Below, in pieces: positions 7,482 to 16,147 of a DNA stretch of 54,593 nucleotides. The translations under genes were made by a program, and so were the position numbers. Positions within the stretch are counted from its first letter, which is position 1. Each line of letters starts with the position of its first letter. Origin of the DNA: Phycisphaerae bacterium (GTDB lineage: Bacteria > Planctomycetota > Phycisphaerae > Sedimentisphaerales > Anaerohalosphaeraceae); contig JAAYCR010000043.1 of the NCBI GenBank assembly GCA_012729675.1, positions 1-54,593 of the forward strand, read 5' to 3'. Below the pieces are notes generated by a model. The model saw only the letters and a program-made list of their open reading frames with translations, had not been told where the DNA came from and did not search any database.

Positions 7482-9209
7482 ATGTTGTCACGAAACAGAA
7501 ATCGAACACAGAAGAAAAAGTTGCTGATCGGAACAGCCGTGTGGCTGTCAGCGCTGCTGCTTTGTGCAATGCCGGTGGTTGCGCAAGAGGTGGACGTAAA
7601 AGCAGCCGAACCGGGGGAAATCGTCGTGGCTCTCGAGCCGATGGAGGCCGCACCGGACATCGACGAGCCGGTCATGCCGGTACTGAGCGGCCAGTCGATC
7701 CAGACCATCAGTTTCCGCAAGGATATGCCCATCAAGGACGCCCTGCGGATGCTGGCCCAGATGTATCAGAAAAACATCGTTCCCTCGGCCAAAGTGGATG
7801 GCATCGTGACGGTGTCGCACCTATATGATGTCACCTTTGAAGAGGCCCTTCAGGCGATTCTCGGCACGCACAAGTACGAGGCCAAAGGCAATTTCATCAA
7901 GGTCTATACCAACGAAGAGTTTATGCTGGATGCGTCGCGTCTTGAACACGCGATCCTCGAACTGTATTTCATCAACTCCGAAGAGGCACTCAAACTGGTG
8001 ATGCCAATGCTCAGCGAGATGGGACGCGCCAGCGCCACCACGCCCGCCGAACGCGATACGACGGCCGGGCGGGGCGGCAATTCGCTGGCCTCGCGCGACA
8101 TGCTTTCGGTCACGGACTATCCCGAAAACATCCAAAAAATTCGCGATTCGCTGGCGGTTTTCGATCAGCAGCCTTCGCAGGTGCTGATTGAAGTGACGAT
8201 TCTGGAGGCCAATCTGACGGAAAGGACTCAGTTCGGCATCGATTTCAGGAATCTCAATCTCGACCTGGATCCGTTGGGTGCTCTTAATTTTGGCGACAGC
8301 GGTCTTTCGCAGCGGGGATTTGCCAATACTGGTGACGACGATACCGGGCTTCGCATCGGCATCGTCAACGACCGGGTGGATATCATTATCTCCGCTCTGG
8401 AAGGCATCACGGACACGACCTTGCTGGCCAACACCAAGATTCTTGCGCTCAACAAGCAGGCCGGCCATGTGATGATCGGCGACCGCCTCGGCTACATCAC
8501 GACATCCAACATCGGCGCTGAAGGTGCGTTGCAGCAGGTGGAATTTCTGGAAGGCGGCACGCGCCTGGCATTCCGGCCCTTCGTCAGCGGCGACGGCCTG
8601 ATCCGCATGGAAATCAATCCCAAGCAAAGTGACCCCACCGTTGACGTTCAAGGCGCTTTTGTCTTGCCTCGTGAAAGAACCACCGAAGTGGTTACCAACG
8701 TAATGGTCCGCGACGGCAGAACTATTGTGTTGGGCGGTCTGTTCAAGGAAAAAACGACACTGAACCGTTCACAGGTGCCCTTGCTGGGCGATCTGCCTAT
8801 CGTCGGCAACCTGTTCCGCGGCACCAATGACGTGTCCGAGCGTGTGGAACTGATCGTGCTGCTGACGCCTCATATTATCGCCGAACCGGAGCAGGCCGAC
8901 GGTGCAATGCGCGAACAAGACGTCGAGCGGCTGGCCTGGAACGCCCGTCACAACCTGACCTGGATGAGCCGTGCCCGCATCGACGAAGCGCGGTATGCCA
9001 AAGCGGTCAAGCTCTATCGCGAGGGCAATCTGGAATGTGCGCTGGCCGAGTTGAACAGCCCCTTTGCCATCGATCGAAACTTCCTCGATCCCATCCGGCT
9101 GCGCGAGCGGATCCTGCTCGAACAGCAGCCCGATCAGGTCGAGCAGATCGAGCGCATCATGCTCCGCAATCTGGAAAAGGAAGAATCCGGCAAGTGGATG
9201 CGTAAATAA
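7482..9209 (+). CDS. Secretin (GspD/PilQ family)
   Basis: This is the outer-membrane channel of the pilus/secretion machine. I choose ATG 7482 (575 aa) over the upstream TTG 7464 because GAAAGGA lies 9 bases before it and a typical signal peptide (RKKL..LLLCAMPVVAQE) follows. Order of parts: a secretin N0/STN-like domain (about 60-150, IKDALRMLAQMYQKNIV), an N1-type domain (150-250, LEHAILELYFINSEEAL...), and the beta-barrel domain with VPLLGDLPIVGNLFRG and ELIVLLTPHII, the hallmark of secretins. A roughly 100-residue C-terminal extension (EARYAKAVKLYREGNLECAL) looks like one or two TPR-type helices, perhaps a pilotin or partner site. It is followed by a perfect hairpin and then the TPR lipoprotein gene. 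Confidence 0.93.
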   Translation: MLSRNRNRTQKKKLLIGTAVWLSALLLCAMPVVAQEVDVKAAEPGEIVVALEPMEAAPDIDEPVMPVLSGQSIQTISFRKDMPIKDALRMLAQMYQKNIVPSAKVDGIVTVSHLYDVTFEEALQAILGTHKYEAKGNFIKVYTNEEFMLDASRLEHAILELYFINSEEALKLVMPMLSEMGRASATTPAERDTTAGRGGNSLASRDMLSVTDYPENIQKIRDSLAVFDQQPSQVLIEVTILEANLTERTQFGIDFRNLNLDLDPLGALNFGDSGLSQRGFANTGDDDTGLRIGIVNDRVDIIISALEGITDTTLLANTKILALNKQAGHVMIGDRLGYITTSNIGAEGALQQVEFLEGGTRLAFRPFVSGDGLIRMEINPKQSDPTVDVQGAFVLPRERTTEVVTNVMVRDGRTIVLGGLFKEKTTLNRSQVPLLGDLPIVGNLFRGTNDVSERVELIVLLTPHIIAEPEQADGAMREQDVERLAWNARHNLTWMSRARIDEARYAKAVKLYREGNLECALAELNSPFAIDRNFLDPIRLRERILLEQQPDQVEQIERIMLRNLEKEESGKWMRK

Positions 9210-9225
9210 CAACGTATGACCTCTC

Positions 9226-9256
9226 GCCCCGGCCGACAGCGTGTCGGCCGGGGCGA
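9226..9256. terminator. Perfect 14-bp hairpin after the secretin gene
   Basis: CGCCCCGGCCGACA and TGTCGGCCGGGGCG are perfect inverted repeats around the 3-base loop GCG. No T-run follows, so it is an RNA-stabilising or partial terminator hairpin rather than a standard intrinsic terminator. Confidence 0.6.
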
Positions 9257-9261
9257 AGCTG

Positions 9262-9315
9262 ATTTCCGATTTCCGATTTGAAATCTGAAATCTGAGATTT
9301 GAGATTTGAGATTAA
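9262..9315. repeat. GAAATCTGAGATTTGAG short direct-repeat tract
   Basis: Units such as GATTTCCGATTTCCGATTT, GAAATCTGAAATCTGAGATT and TGAGATTTGAGATTAAATTT follow one another. This is the same class as the tracts at 3041-3075, 11885-11925 and 54394-54432. It lies directly upstream of the ribosome binding site of the TPR lipoprotein gene. Confidence 0.55.
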
Positions 9316-9340
9316 ATTTGCACATGACAGGAGATTGAAG

Positions 9341-10534
9341 ATGGATCGAAAAAAGAGTGCGATAGGTGTTTTAGCCCTGACGGGGCTTGTGTTGTTAGCC
9401 GGCTGTACCGAACCCCAGTCGGTCAAAAAAGAACAGATGCGCCAGCAGTATGCCGACAATTCTCTGGCGGCTCGGTTGCCGATGGCCGGCGACCTGTTGA
9501 ATCGCGGCCAGGTCGTCCAAGCCCGACGCACCCTGAACGAATGTCTGGCCGGCGGCCTGAACAACCCCATGGTGTATGTGACAGACGGCCGGATTCTGAG
9601 CGCTGAAGGCCATATCGATCAGGCCTATCAGGCCTTTGAGACGGCCATTGCGATGGACGCCGAATGCGACAGTGCCTGGTTTTACATGGGAGCGCTCAAG
9701 CAAAGCCAGGGCCATCACAGCGAGGCCCTGACGTACTACCAGAAGGCCGCACAACTGAAATCCTCGCAGTTCGGCTACGTGCTGGCGGTGGCCGACACCC
9801 TCTCGCTGCTGGATCGCTGCGACGAAGCAACAACCTACATTTACGACAATCTGCTTCACAGCCGGGACGGGGACGTGCTGGCACAGGCCGGCTCGATTGC
9901 CACCCGCTGCGGTCGCATGGAGGAGGCGATAGATATTTACAAAAGAGCGATAGCCCTCAACCCGCGCAATACGGGCATCTTGGATTCGCTGGCCGGCTGC
10001 TATCGGCTCAAAAATGACTGGGGCGCCGCCGCCGAAACATACGAAACGCTGCTCAAGACCGCGACCTCGGACGCCGATCGCACGGCATACTTGACGCAGC
10101 TTGCTGCCTGCCGATTCAATGCCAGCCAGTTTCAACTGGCTTGGCAATGTTACGACAAGCTGACCGTCTTGGATCGCAGCGACTATCACCACATGCTGGG
10201 CATGGCGCAATCATCGCTGGGTATGGAACTGACCGAACAGGCCCGACAGGAAGCAACCCGTGTGCTGAACGTCTCGCGCGACAACCCCGACGCCATTATG
10301 GTCATCGGTTGTGCCGACTTTCTGGACGGCCAATACGAACGCGCCATCCGTTCGTTCACAAAACTGATTTCCAACGAACGGCTGGACGGATTTGCCTGGT
10401 GGATGACCGGCCACTGTCATGAACAGATGGGCAACACGGAGCGGGCCGCCGCCGCATTCCAGATCGCCGGCACACTTCGCCCCGACAGTCTGCTGCTGCA
10501 GCGTATCGTGCACGAGCCGACCGATGCGATGTGA
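9341..10534 (+). CDS. TPR-repeat lipoprotein
   Basis: The 397-aa protein is exported and lipid-anchored: a signal peptide ends in LLAGC, a standard lipobox, with Thr-Glu after the Cys. ATG 9341 is chosen because CAGGAG lies 7 bases upstream; an in-frame ATG at 9299 lies in repeat DNA. The mature part is a string of tetratricopeptide repeats (for example HIDQAYQAFETAIAMDAECD, HHSEALTYYQKAAQL, RMEEAIDIYKRAIALNPRN), roughly eight copies. TPR lipoproteins of this kind (PilF/PilW, Tad-type pilotins) help secretin assembly, and the secretin gene is adjacent. That makes a pilotin-like role plausible, but the protein is larger than typical PilF. Confidence 0.75.
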   Translation: MDRKKSAIGVLALTGLVLLAGCTEPQSVKKEQMRQQYADNSLAARLPMAGDLLNRGQVVQARRTLNECLAGGLNNPMVYVTDGRILSAEGHIDQAYQAFETAIAMDAECDSAWFYMGALKQSQGHHSEALTYYQKAAQLKSSQFGYVLAVADTLSLLDRCDEATTYIYDNLLHSRDGDVLAQAGSIATRCGRMEEAIDIYKRAIALNPRNTGILDSLAGCYRLKNDWGAAAETYETLLKTATSDADRTAYLTQLAACRFNASQFQLAWQCYDKLTVLDRSDYHHMLGMAQSSLGMELTEQARQEATRVLNVSRDNPDAIMVIGCADFLDGQYERAIRSFTKLISNERLDGFAWWMTGHCHEQMGNTERAAAAFQIAGTLRPDSLLLQRIVHEPTDAM

Positions 10535-10565
10535 GAGCAATGCCAAATGTCAAATGTGAAATACA

Positions 10566-11897
10566 ATGGGCAACGTTAAACATATTGCGACTGCTGCGGT
10601 CGGATTGATCGGGATCGGGGCGATGGTGTGTGCTCCGTCGCTGATCTGGATGCTCCCCGCTGCGCTGATGGCGGCGGCGGCACTGGCGGTCTTGGGGTGG
10701 TCTGCCCACAACGCACAGCACACAGCCGAGCAGACGCTGGACGGGGTGCAGCAGAGCGTCGATGCGCTCAATGAGCAGCTTGACCGGGCGCGCACACAAC
10801 TGGGCGATACGAATCTTAAGCTCCAGCTTGTCCAGCGCAGCAAAAGCAACACCGAGGCCATTCTCAAAAGCATCCGCGACGCCGTCCTGGTCGCCGATCA
10901 GCAGGACCGGATCATCATGGCCAACGAGGCGGCGCAGCGCTTGTTCGGGTTTCGCTTTGACCCGACTGCCCTGCCGTCTCTGGCGACGCTGTCCGATGCG
11001 GCGGCGTTTGTGCCGCTGATGCAAAAGAGCCGCACCGGACGAATCGCCCATGTCCGTCATGAGGTCACGCTGCCGCGCGACGGCCAGCCGGCCGTCTTTG
11101 ACGCGGTCCTGTCGTATGTTCAGGACGACACCGCCAACACCGGCGCGGTGGTGGCCGTGCTGCACGACGTGACCCGCGAAAAAGAAATCGCCCAAATGAA
11201 AAACGATTTTGTCAGCCACGTCTCGCACGAACTCAAGACGCCGCTGGCCTCAATCAACGCCTACGCCGAGATGCTGGTGGACGGCGAAGCACAGGATGAA
11301 GACACCCTCAAACAATTCTGCACGATCATCCAGAGCCAGGCCCAGCGGCTGACCCGGCTGATCGACGACATTCTGAACATCTCGCGGATTGAATCCGGCC
11401 TGATCAAGGTCAGCAAAGACCAACACAGCATGGCCCTGATCGTCCGCGACGCCGTTGAGATGATCAAGAGCTACGCACAGGAAAAGAACATCACCGTCAC
11501 CGCACCGGCTGCAATCCTGTACGACCAGGTCGTCATTGACCGCGATATGCTCTCGCAAGTGGTCATCAACCTGCTCAGCAACGCCGTCAAATACACCCCT
11601 GCCGGCGGCGCGATCGCTATCGCCTCGGAACTGAACGAGGCCGACAATTGCATCACCGTGACGATCTCCGACACCGGCGTCGGCATCCCCCCCGACGACG
11701 TAGAGCATGTCTTTGACAAATTTTATCGGGTCGAGGCCAACAATAAAATGGCCAAAGGAACCGGATTGGGACTGAACCTGGTCAAGCAGATTGTCGAAAC
11801 AGTACACGGCGGGCGGGTGTTTGTGACCAGCACCATCGGGAAAGGCAGTACTTTCGGCTTCGAACTGCCTCTAGCCGCGGAGAATGTGAAATGTTAA
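10566..11897 (+). CDS. Membrane-bound PAS sensor histidine kinase
   Basis: The 443-aa protein has two hydrophobic segments at about residues 8-28 and 29-46, so it sits in the membrane with almost no periplasmic loop. A coiled-coil (58-95) and a PAS-like domain (about 95-205, ILKSIRDAVLVADQQDRII...) follow. The H-box is FVSHVSHELKTPLASI, the N-box NLLSNAVKYTP, and the G-boxes DTGVGIPPDDVEHVFDKF and GTGLGLNLVKQI. All catalytic motifs are present, so it should be active. It lies directly before a lone receiver domain, its probable partner, within the pilus locus. Spacing from the TPR gene is about 30 bases with a repeat tract. Confidence 0.88.
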   Translation: MGNVKHIATAAVGLIGIGAMVCAPSLIWMLPAALMAAAALAVLGWSAHNAQHTAEQTLDGVQQSVDALNEQLDRARTQLGDTNLKLQLVQRSKSNTEAILKSIRDAVLVADQQDRIIMANEAAQRLFGFRFDPTALPSLATLSDAAAFVPLMQKSRTGRIAHVRHEVTLPRDGQPAVFDAVLSYVQDDTANTGAVVAVLHDVTREKEIAQMKNDFVSHVSHELKTPLASINAYAEMLVDGEAQDEDTLKQFCTIIQSQAQRLTRLIDDILNISRIESGLIKVSKDQHSMALIVRDAVEMIKSYAQEKNITVTAPAAILYDQVVIDRDMLSQVVINLLSNAVKYTPAGGAIAIASELNEADNCITVTISDTGVGIPPDDVEHVFDKFYRVEANNKMAKGTGLGLNLVKQIVETVHGGRVFVTSTIGKGSTFGFELPLAAENVKC

Positions 11898-11990
11898 TTC
11901 TCAAATGTCAAATTTGAGATTTGAGATGGTTTTTCGCTATGGGTTGACGTTTTTTGAATTTACAGGCTAAAGCCTGAACTACGAACGTTT
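11888..11990. repeat. ATTTGAGATT tract and CAGGCTAAAGCCTG hairpin
   Basis: Overlapping the kinase stop are TCAAATGTCAAATTTGAGATTTGAG repeats, followed at 11961-11990 by a hairpin CAGGCTAAAGCCTG plus AACTACGAACG, a copy of the element at 382-431 and 3105-3152. They fill the spacer before the receiver gene. Confidence 0.55.
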
Positions 11991-12016
11991 GATTTTTAAT
12001 TTTTTTTGGAGGTTTT

Positions 12017-12400
12017 ATGACGCAACGCAGAGCACTCGTCGTGGACGATGAGTTTCATATTGTTCAGGTCGTCGCCATCAAACTGCGTAACAACGGCTTT
12101 GAGGTAACCACCGCCGAGAACGGCGACATCGCCTATCGACTGGCCTGTGAACTCAACCCGGATATCGTCATTACCGATTATCAAATGCCGGTACTGAGCG
12201 GCATCGAGCTGATTGAAAAACTCCGCCAAAACCCTGCGACCGAATCCACACCGGTGGTGATGCTGACGGCTCGCAATTTCTCGGTCGAAGACGACCAGAA
12301 ACAGACGCTTCGCATTTCCGCCTGCCTGAGCAAGCCCTTCAGCCCGCGGGAAGTCCTGCAAACGGTCGAAGACGTCCTCAACCAAAACGCAACGGTCTAA
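12017..12400 (+). CDS. Single-domain response regulator (CheY-like receiver)
   Basis: The 127-aa protein is a lone receiver domain. The acidic pocket is VVDDEF, the phosphorylation site is IVITDYQMPVLSGIE (Asp about residue 54), the switch Thr lies in VVMLTAR, and the Lys in LSKPFSP. A strong ribosome binding site (TTGGAGGTTTT) precedes the ATG. It lies between the histidine kinase and the HD-GYP protein, so it probably passes the signal on by protein contact, for example to the HD-GYP protein, the STAS protein or the GspE ATPase. Confidence 0.9.
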   Translation: MTQRRALVVDDEFHIVQVVAIKLRNNGFEVTTAENGDIAYRLACELNPDIVITDYQMPVLSGIELIEKLRQNPATESTPVVMLTARNFSVEDDQKQTLRISACLSKPFSPREVLQTVEDVLNQNATV

Positions 12401-12418
12401 GCACGAACGGCAAACACA

Positions 12419-14032
12419 ATGAATAACGCGACGCACAACCTGACACCCCGCACCGACGCCGCCGCGCTGCCCGTATCGTACTGTACCGGTCTCAACGAAC
12501 TGGCCGGTCGTCTCAGCCAACTGGATTGCAGCCTCAGCGTCTTCGCCCTCGACGGAACACGGCTGTTTTACGCCGCCGCCGACAACGACGAAGACCTGAG
12601 CGGCTGGATACCCCAGGCCGTCGAACAGATCGAGGCCACCGGCGATGCGGTCGTCTTCTGCGGCCCGGACCAATCCATTATCGCCTGTCTGCTGCGGCCT
12701 GACGCACAGCCGCCGCTGGCGGTGATAGTGCAGACCCCCTCTGGGCTTAACGACGATTCCGCCGGCCGGCATGAAAAACACTGCCTGGTCTGGCTGCTCG
12801 AGGATTTTGTCAAAACCGCCCACCAGGGCACGCGGATCCTCAAACAGGTCGAGAGTTTCGGCGTCGAATTGTCCAAGGCTTATGAAGAAATCATCCTACT
12901 GTACAATCTCAGTACGCACATGAAGGTCACGCAATCGACGCCGGCGTATCTTCAAATGGCCTGCGACGAGCTGACCCAATTGGTGCAGGTCGAGGGGATC
13001 GCGATCTATCTGGACAAAAAGCACGACGGCCGCAAACAATTGACGCTGACGGCCGGCGCCGGGGTCATGCGGATTGAATCGACGATGGTCGATGTGCTTC
13101 AGATGAAGCTGGCGGCGGAACTGGCGGCCGGCAAAGAAGCCCTGCTCGACAGCCGCATAGACGGACCGTTCAAATACGTCTGGCCCGACGGCGTGGACAA
13201 CATCATCGCCGTCCCGCTCGGCGACAAAGACCGGATGATCGGGATACTGATCGCCGTCAATGTCTGTAACAAACCCGATTTTGACAGCACCGATATTAAA
13301 CTGTTCAACTCCGTCGCCAACCAGTGCATGGTCTTTATTGAAAACAACCGCCTCTTTGACGACCTGAAAGAACTGTTCGCCGGCTCGCTCAAGGCCCTGA
13401 CCAGCAGCATCGACGCCAAAGACCAATACACCCGCGGCCATTCCGAACGGGTGGCGTTTATCTCGCGATGGATCGCCGAACGCATGGCCCCGACCCAGCC
13501 CATCAGCGAAAAAGATATTCATCATATCTACCTGGCCGGGCTGCTGCACGACATCGGCAAGATCGGCGTCAGCGAAAGCGTCCTCCGCAAGCGCGGCAAA
13601 CTGACCGACGAAGAACGCGCCGTCATCTGCGCCCATCCGCGCATCGGCGCAGCGATTTTGTCCGAGATCCGCCAGATGGACGCCATCGTGCCCGGCGTAC
13701 TGTGCCACCACGAGCGTCTGGACGGCAAAGGCTACCCGCAGGGGCTGACCGACGCACAGATTCCGCTGATCGGCAAGATTCTCAGCCTGGCCGACGCCTT
13801 TGACGCGATGACCTCCAAGCGCGTCTATCGCGACGCGATGAGCATCCGCCGGGCGCTGGCCGAGATCGACAAAGGCGTCGGCACGCAGTTTGACCCGGTG
13901 GTGGCCCGCGCGTTTCTCGACAGCGACATCGAGAAACTCTGGCAAATCATTCAGGATGGCTTTATCGAAAGCTGGGATTACAGCAATTTTGACGAATACG
14001 GCGTCGCCGCCGTAGGAGCGCTGCTCCGATGA
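12419..14032 (+). CDS. GAF-HD-GYP domain protein, probable c-di-GMP phosphodiesterase
   Basis: The 537-aa protein has an N-terminal region (about 20-140) without a clear family, a connecting helix, a GAF domain (about 175-310, with GVDNIIAVPLGDKDRMIG) and a C-terminal HD-GYP domain (about 320-510). Family motifs are complete: HSERVAFIS (first His region), LLHDIGKIGV, HPRIGA, CHHERLDGKGYPQGL and DAFDAMTSKR..R. HD-GYP proteins hydrolyse c-di-GMP to pGpG or GMP. No receiver is attached, but a free receiver gene lies immediately upstream. Its stop overlaps the STAS gene by 4 bases. Within the pilus locus it probably lowers local c-di-GMP. Confidence 0.9.
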   Translation: MNNATHNLTPRTDAAALPVSYCTGLNELAGRLSQLDCSLSVFALDGTRLFYAAADNDEDLSGWIPQAVEQIEATGDAVVFCGPDQSIIACLLRPDAQPPLAVIVQTPSGLNDDSAGRHEKHCLVWLLEDFVKTAHQGTRILKQVESFGVELSKAYEEIILLYNLSTHMKVTQSTPAYLQMACDELTQLVQVEGIAIYLDKKHDGRKQLTLTAGAGVMRIESTMVDVLQMKLAAELAAGKEALLDSRIDGPFKYVWPDGVDNIIAVPLGDKDRMIGILIAVNVCNKPDFDSTDIKLFNSVANQCMVFIENNRLFDDLKELFAGSLKALTSSIDAKDQYTRGHSERVAFISRWIAERMAPTQPISEKDIHHIYLAGLLHDIGKIGVSESVLRKRGKLTDEERAVICAHPRIGAAILSEIRQMDAIVPGVLCHHERLDGKGYPQGLTDAQIPLIGKILSLADAFDAMTSKRVYRDAMSIRRALAEIDKGVGTQFDPVVARAFLDSDIEKLWQIIQDGFIESWDYSNFDEYGVAAVGALLR

Positions 14033-14364
14033 GAATCGAAACGCAGAAATACAACGACATTCTGGTCGTCCAGCTTCAGGGCGAGTTCACCGCCGAGGCG
14101 GTTCGCTCGTTTGACGACGCCGCGTCCGGGGCCTTCGCCTCGCGGGTGTCGGGCATTGTGCTGGATATGAGCAAGGTCGTCCAGTTGGACAGCAAGGCGC
14201 TGGAGCAGTTGGTTGCGCTCAACGAACAGTGCCGCGACCGGATGCGCCAGTTGAAGCTGGCCGGGCTGGACGAAACGTGCACCAAAATTCTCGAAGTTAC
14301 CCGGCTGCTGCCGCAGTTCGACACCTACGGCGAGCTGACGGAGGCCGTAAAAAGTTTTGCGTAG
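14029..14364 (+). CDS. STAS-domain protein (anti-sigma factor antagonist-like)
   Basis: The 111-aa protein is a single STAS domain. The signature loop is VLDMSKVVQLDSKALEQLV, with the Asp-Ser pair at the position phosphorylated in SpoIIAA-type proteins. The ATG overlaps the HD-GYP stop (ATGA), so translation is coupled. There is no anti-sigma/serine kinase (SpoIIAB/RsbW) in the window, so it may act as a phospho-switch on the adjacent signalling proteins or be regulated by a kinase elsewhere. Confidence 0.8.
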   Translation: MRIETQKYNDILVVQLQGEFTAEAVRSFDDAASGAFASRVSGIVLDMSKVVQLDSKALEQLVALNEQCRDRMRQLKLAGLDETCTKILEVTRLLPQFDTYGELTEAVKSFA

Positions 14365-14381
14365 AAATTAGTTTCACGAAG

Positions 14382-14399
14382 GATGGGCTTTCGCCCATC
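14382..14399. repeat. GATGGGC-TTTC-GCCCATC hairpin
   Basis: This is a short perfect hairpin between the STAS and ATPase genes. The stem is the same as in the 382-431 element (GATGGGC/GCCCATC) but the loop is TTTC instead of TAAA. Confidence 0.5.
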
Positions 14400-14419
14400 A
14401 CAGGAAAACGTTGAATAAA

Positions 14420-16147
14420 ATGACAAACTCGTCCGTACAGACAAAACTGCCGCTCGGCCAGGTCCTGCTGAACCGTGGCGTGATCACGCAGGAGCAGATC
14501 GACGCCGCGCTGGACAAGCAGCAAACCCAGGGCCACAGCCGCCTGCTGGGCGAGCTGCTGGTCGAGCTGGGCTTCTGTACCGACAACCAGATCGCCGCGG
14601 CGCTGGCCGAGGCCTACGGCGTACCGTACGCCCAGATTACCCCGCGGCTGTGCGACCCGGAAGTCGTCGAGCTGCTGGAGCACGAGTTTCTCAAAGAACA
14701 CGTCGTGCTGCCGATGTTCAAAGTCCTCGACACACTGACGATTGCCGTCAGCGAACCGGCCAACGTCTTTGTCATCGACGAAATCCGCCGCCTGACCGAC
14801 TGCCGTGTGCAGGTCGTCTGCGCGACCGCCCGCGACATCCGCGCCACGCTGCAAACCTACCTGCCCGCGGCCAACGTCTTTGTCATCGACGAAATCATCG
14901 ATGAATCGGTGCTGGAAAATTTCTCGATGATCGAGAATCTTCCCGAAGACATCACCGATCTGGAAGACGTCGCCGACCAGGCGCCGGTCGTCAAGCTGGT
15001 CAACTACATCATCTACAGCGCCGTACACGAAAACGCCAGCGACATCCACTTCGAGCCGGACGAGAAAAACCTCCGCGTCCGCTATCGCGTGGACGGCCGC
15101 CTGTACGAAAAAATGCGCCCGCCCTGGCAGATGCACGCCGCGATTGTCTCGCGTATCAAAATCATGGCCGACCTGGACATCGCCCAGCGCCGCCTGCCGC
15201 AGGACGGCAGCATCCACGTCCTCGTTCAGGCCCGCCCCATCGATCTGCGCGTCTCGGTCATGCCCGGCGTCTATGGCGAAAAGGTCGTCATCCGCGTCAT
15301 TGACTTTCGCAAGATGCTGACCAATCTCGAATCGCTGGGCTTTGGCTACGACAACCTGACGCAGTTCAAACAGGTCATCAACCATCCCAACGGCATCGTT
15401 CTGGTCACCGGCCCGACCGGCTCAGGCAAAAACACAACACTGTACGCCGCCCTCAGCGAACTGAACAACGAGCAGGTCAACATCTGCACCGTCGAAGACC
15501 CGGTCGAATGCAACATTCACGGCATCAACCAGTTTGAGGTGCACGACCTGGCGGGCTTTAATTTCGCCTCCGCGCTGCGCAGCCTGCTGCGCCAGGACCC
15601 CGACGTCATCATGGTCGGCGAAATCCGCGACCGCGACACGGCCAACATCGCCGTGCAGGCCGCCCTGACCGGCCACCTGGTCTTGTCCACGCTGCACACC
15701 AACGACGCCCCCGGCGCCGTCACCCGCCTGATCGATCTGGGCGTCGCCCCCTACTTGGTCAGCGCCTCGCTGATCGCATCGCTCAGCCAGCGGCTGGTCC
15801 GCAAAATCTGCCCCAACTGCAAAGACGAATACGAACCGGCACATAGCATCTGCAAGGCCGTCGAAAAATGGACAGGCAGCGTGCCGAAATTTTACCGCGG
15901 CATCGGCTGCAAAAAATGCCGAAACACCGGCTACAGCGGCCGTATCGCCATTCACGAACTGTTCATACCGGATGACAAAATACTCGATATGATCACCCAG
16001 TCCGTCCCGCTCAAAACGCTGCGTACCGCCGCGATCGAAAACGGCATGGTGCCGCTGCAACTGGACGGCATCCAGAAAGTCGCCGCCGGCATCACGACCA
16101 TCGATGAAATCCTGCGCACCGCCGCGGTCAATGAGGACCTGCAATGA
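14420..16147 (+). CDS. Pilus/secretion assembly ATPase (GspE/PilB family)
   Basis: This cytoplasmic hexameric ATPase powers subunit polymerisation. Of about 575 aa, residues 10-70 contain two stretches resembling the c-di-GMP-binding MshEN motif (LGQVLLNRGVITQEQI and LLGELLVELGF), the first with Pro in place of the usual Arg. The catalytic domain has Walker A GPTGSGKNTTLYAA, with Asn at the usual Ser/Thr position. It also has Asp-box VEDPVE, Walker B region DPDVIMVGEIRD and His-box STLHTNDA. A four-Cys zinc motif CPNC ... CKKC is also present. A 29-bp exact duplication (14757-14785 and 14868-14896) encodes NVFVIDEI twice. Start: ATG 14420 or TTG 14411. Its stop overlaps the gspF ATG by 4 bases. 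Confidence 0.9.
   Translation: MTNSSVQTKLPLGQVLLNRGVITQEQIDAALDKQQTQGHSRLLGELLVELGFCTDNQIAAALAEAYGVPYAQITPRLCDPEVVELLEHEFLKEHVVLPMFKVLDTLTIAVSEPANVFVIDEIRRLTDCRVQVVCATARDIRATLQTYLPAANVFVIDEIIDESVLENFSMIENLPEDITDLEDVADQAPVVKLVNYIIYSAVHENASDIHFEPDEKNLRVRYRVDGRLYEKMRPPWQMHAAIVSRIKIMADLDIAQRRLPQDGSIHVLVQARPIDLRVSVMPGVYGEKVVIRVIDFRKMLTNLESLGFGYDNLTQFKQVINHPNGIVLVTGPTGSGKNTTLYAALSELNNEQVNICTVEDPVECNIHGINQFEVHDLAGFNFASALRSLLRQDPDVIMVGEIRDRDTANIAVQAALTGHLVLSTLHTNDAPGAVTRLIDLGVAPYLVSASLIASLSQRLVRKICPNCKDEYEPAHSICKAVEKWTGSVPKFYRGIGCKKCRNTGYSGRIAIHELFIPDDKILDMITQSVPLKTLRTAAIENGMVPLQLDGIQKVAAGITTIDEILRTAAVNEDLQ
14757..14896 (+). repeat. 29-bp exact direct repeat inside the ATPase gene
   Basis: CGGCCAACGTCTTTGTCATC plus the following GACGAAATC occurs at 14757-14785 and again at 14868-14896, 111 bp apart and in frame (37 codons). 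It encodes ANVFVIDEI twice. Confidence 0.85.
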
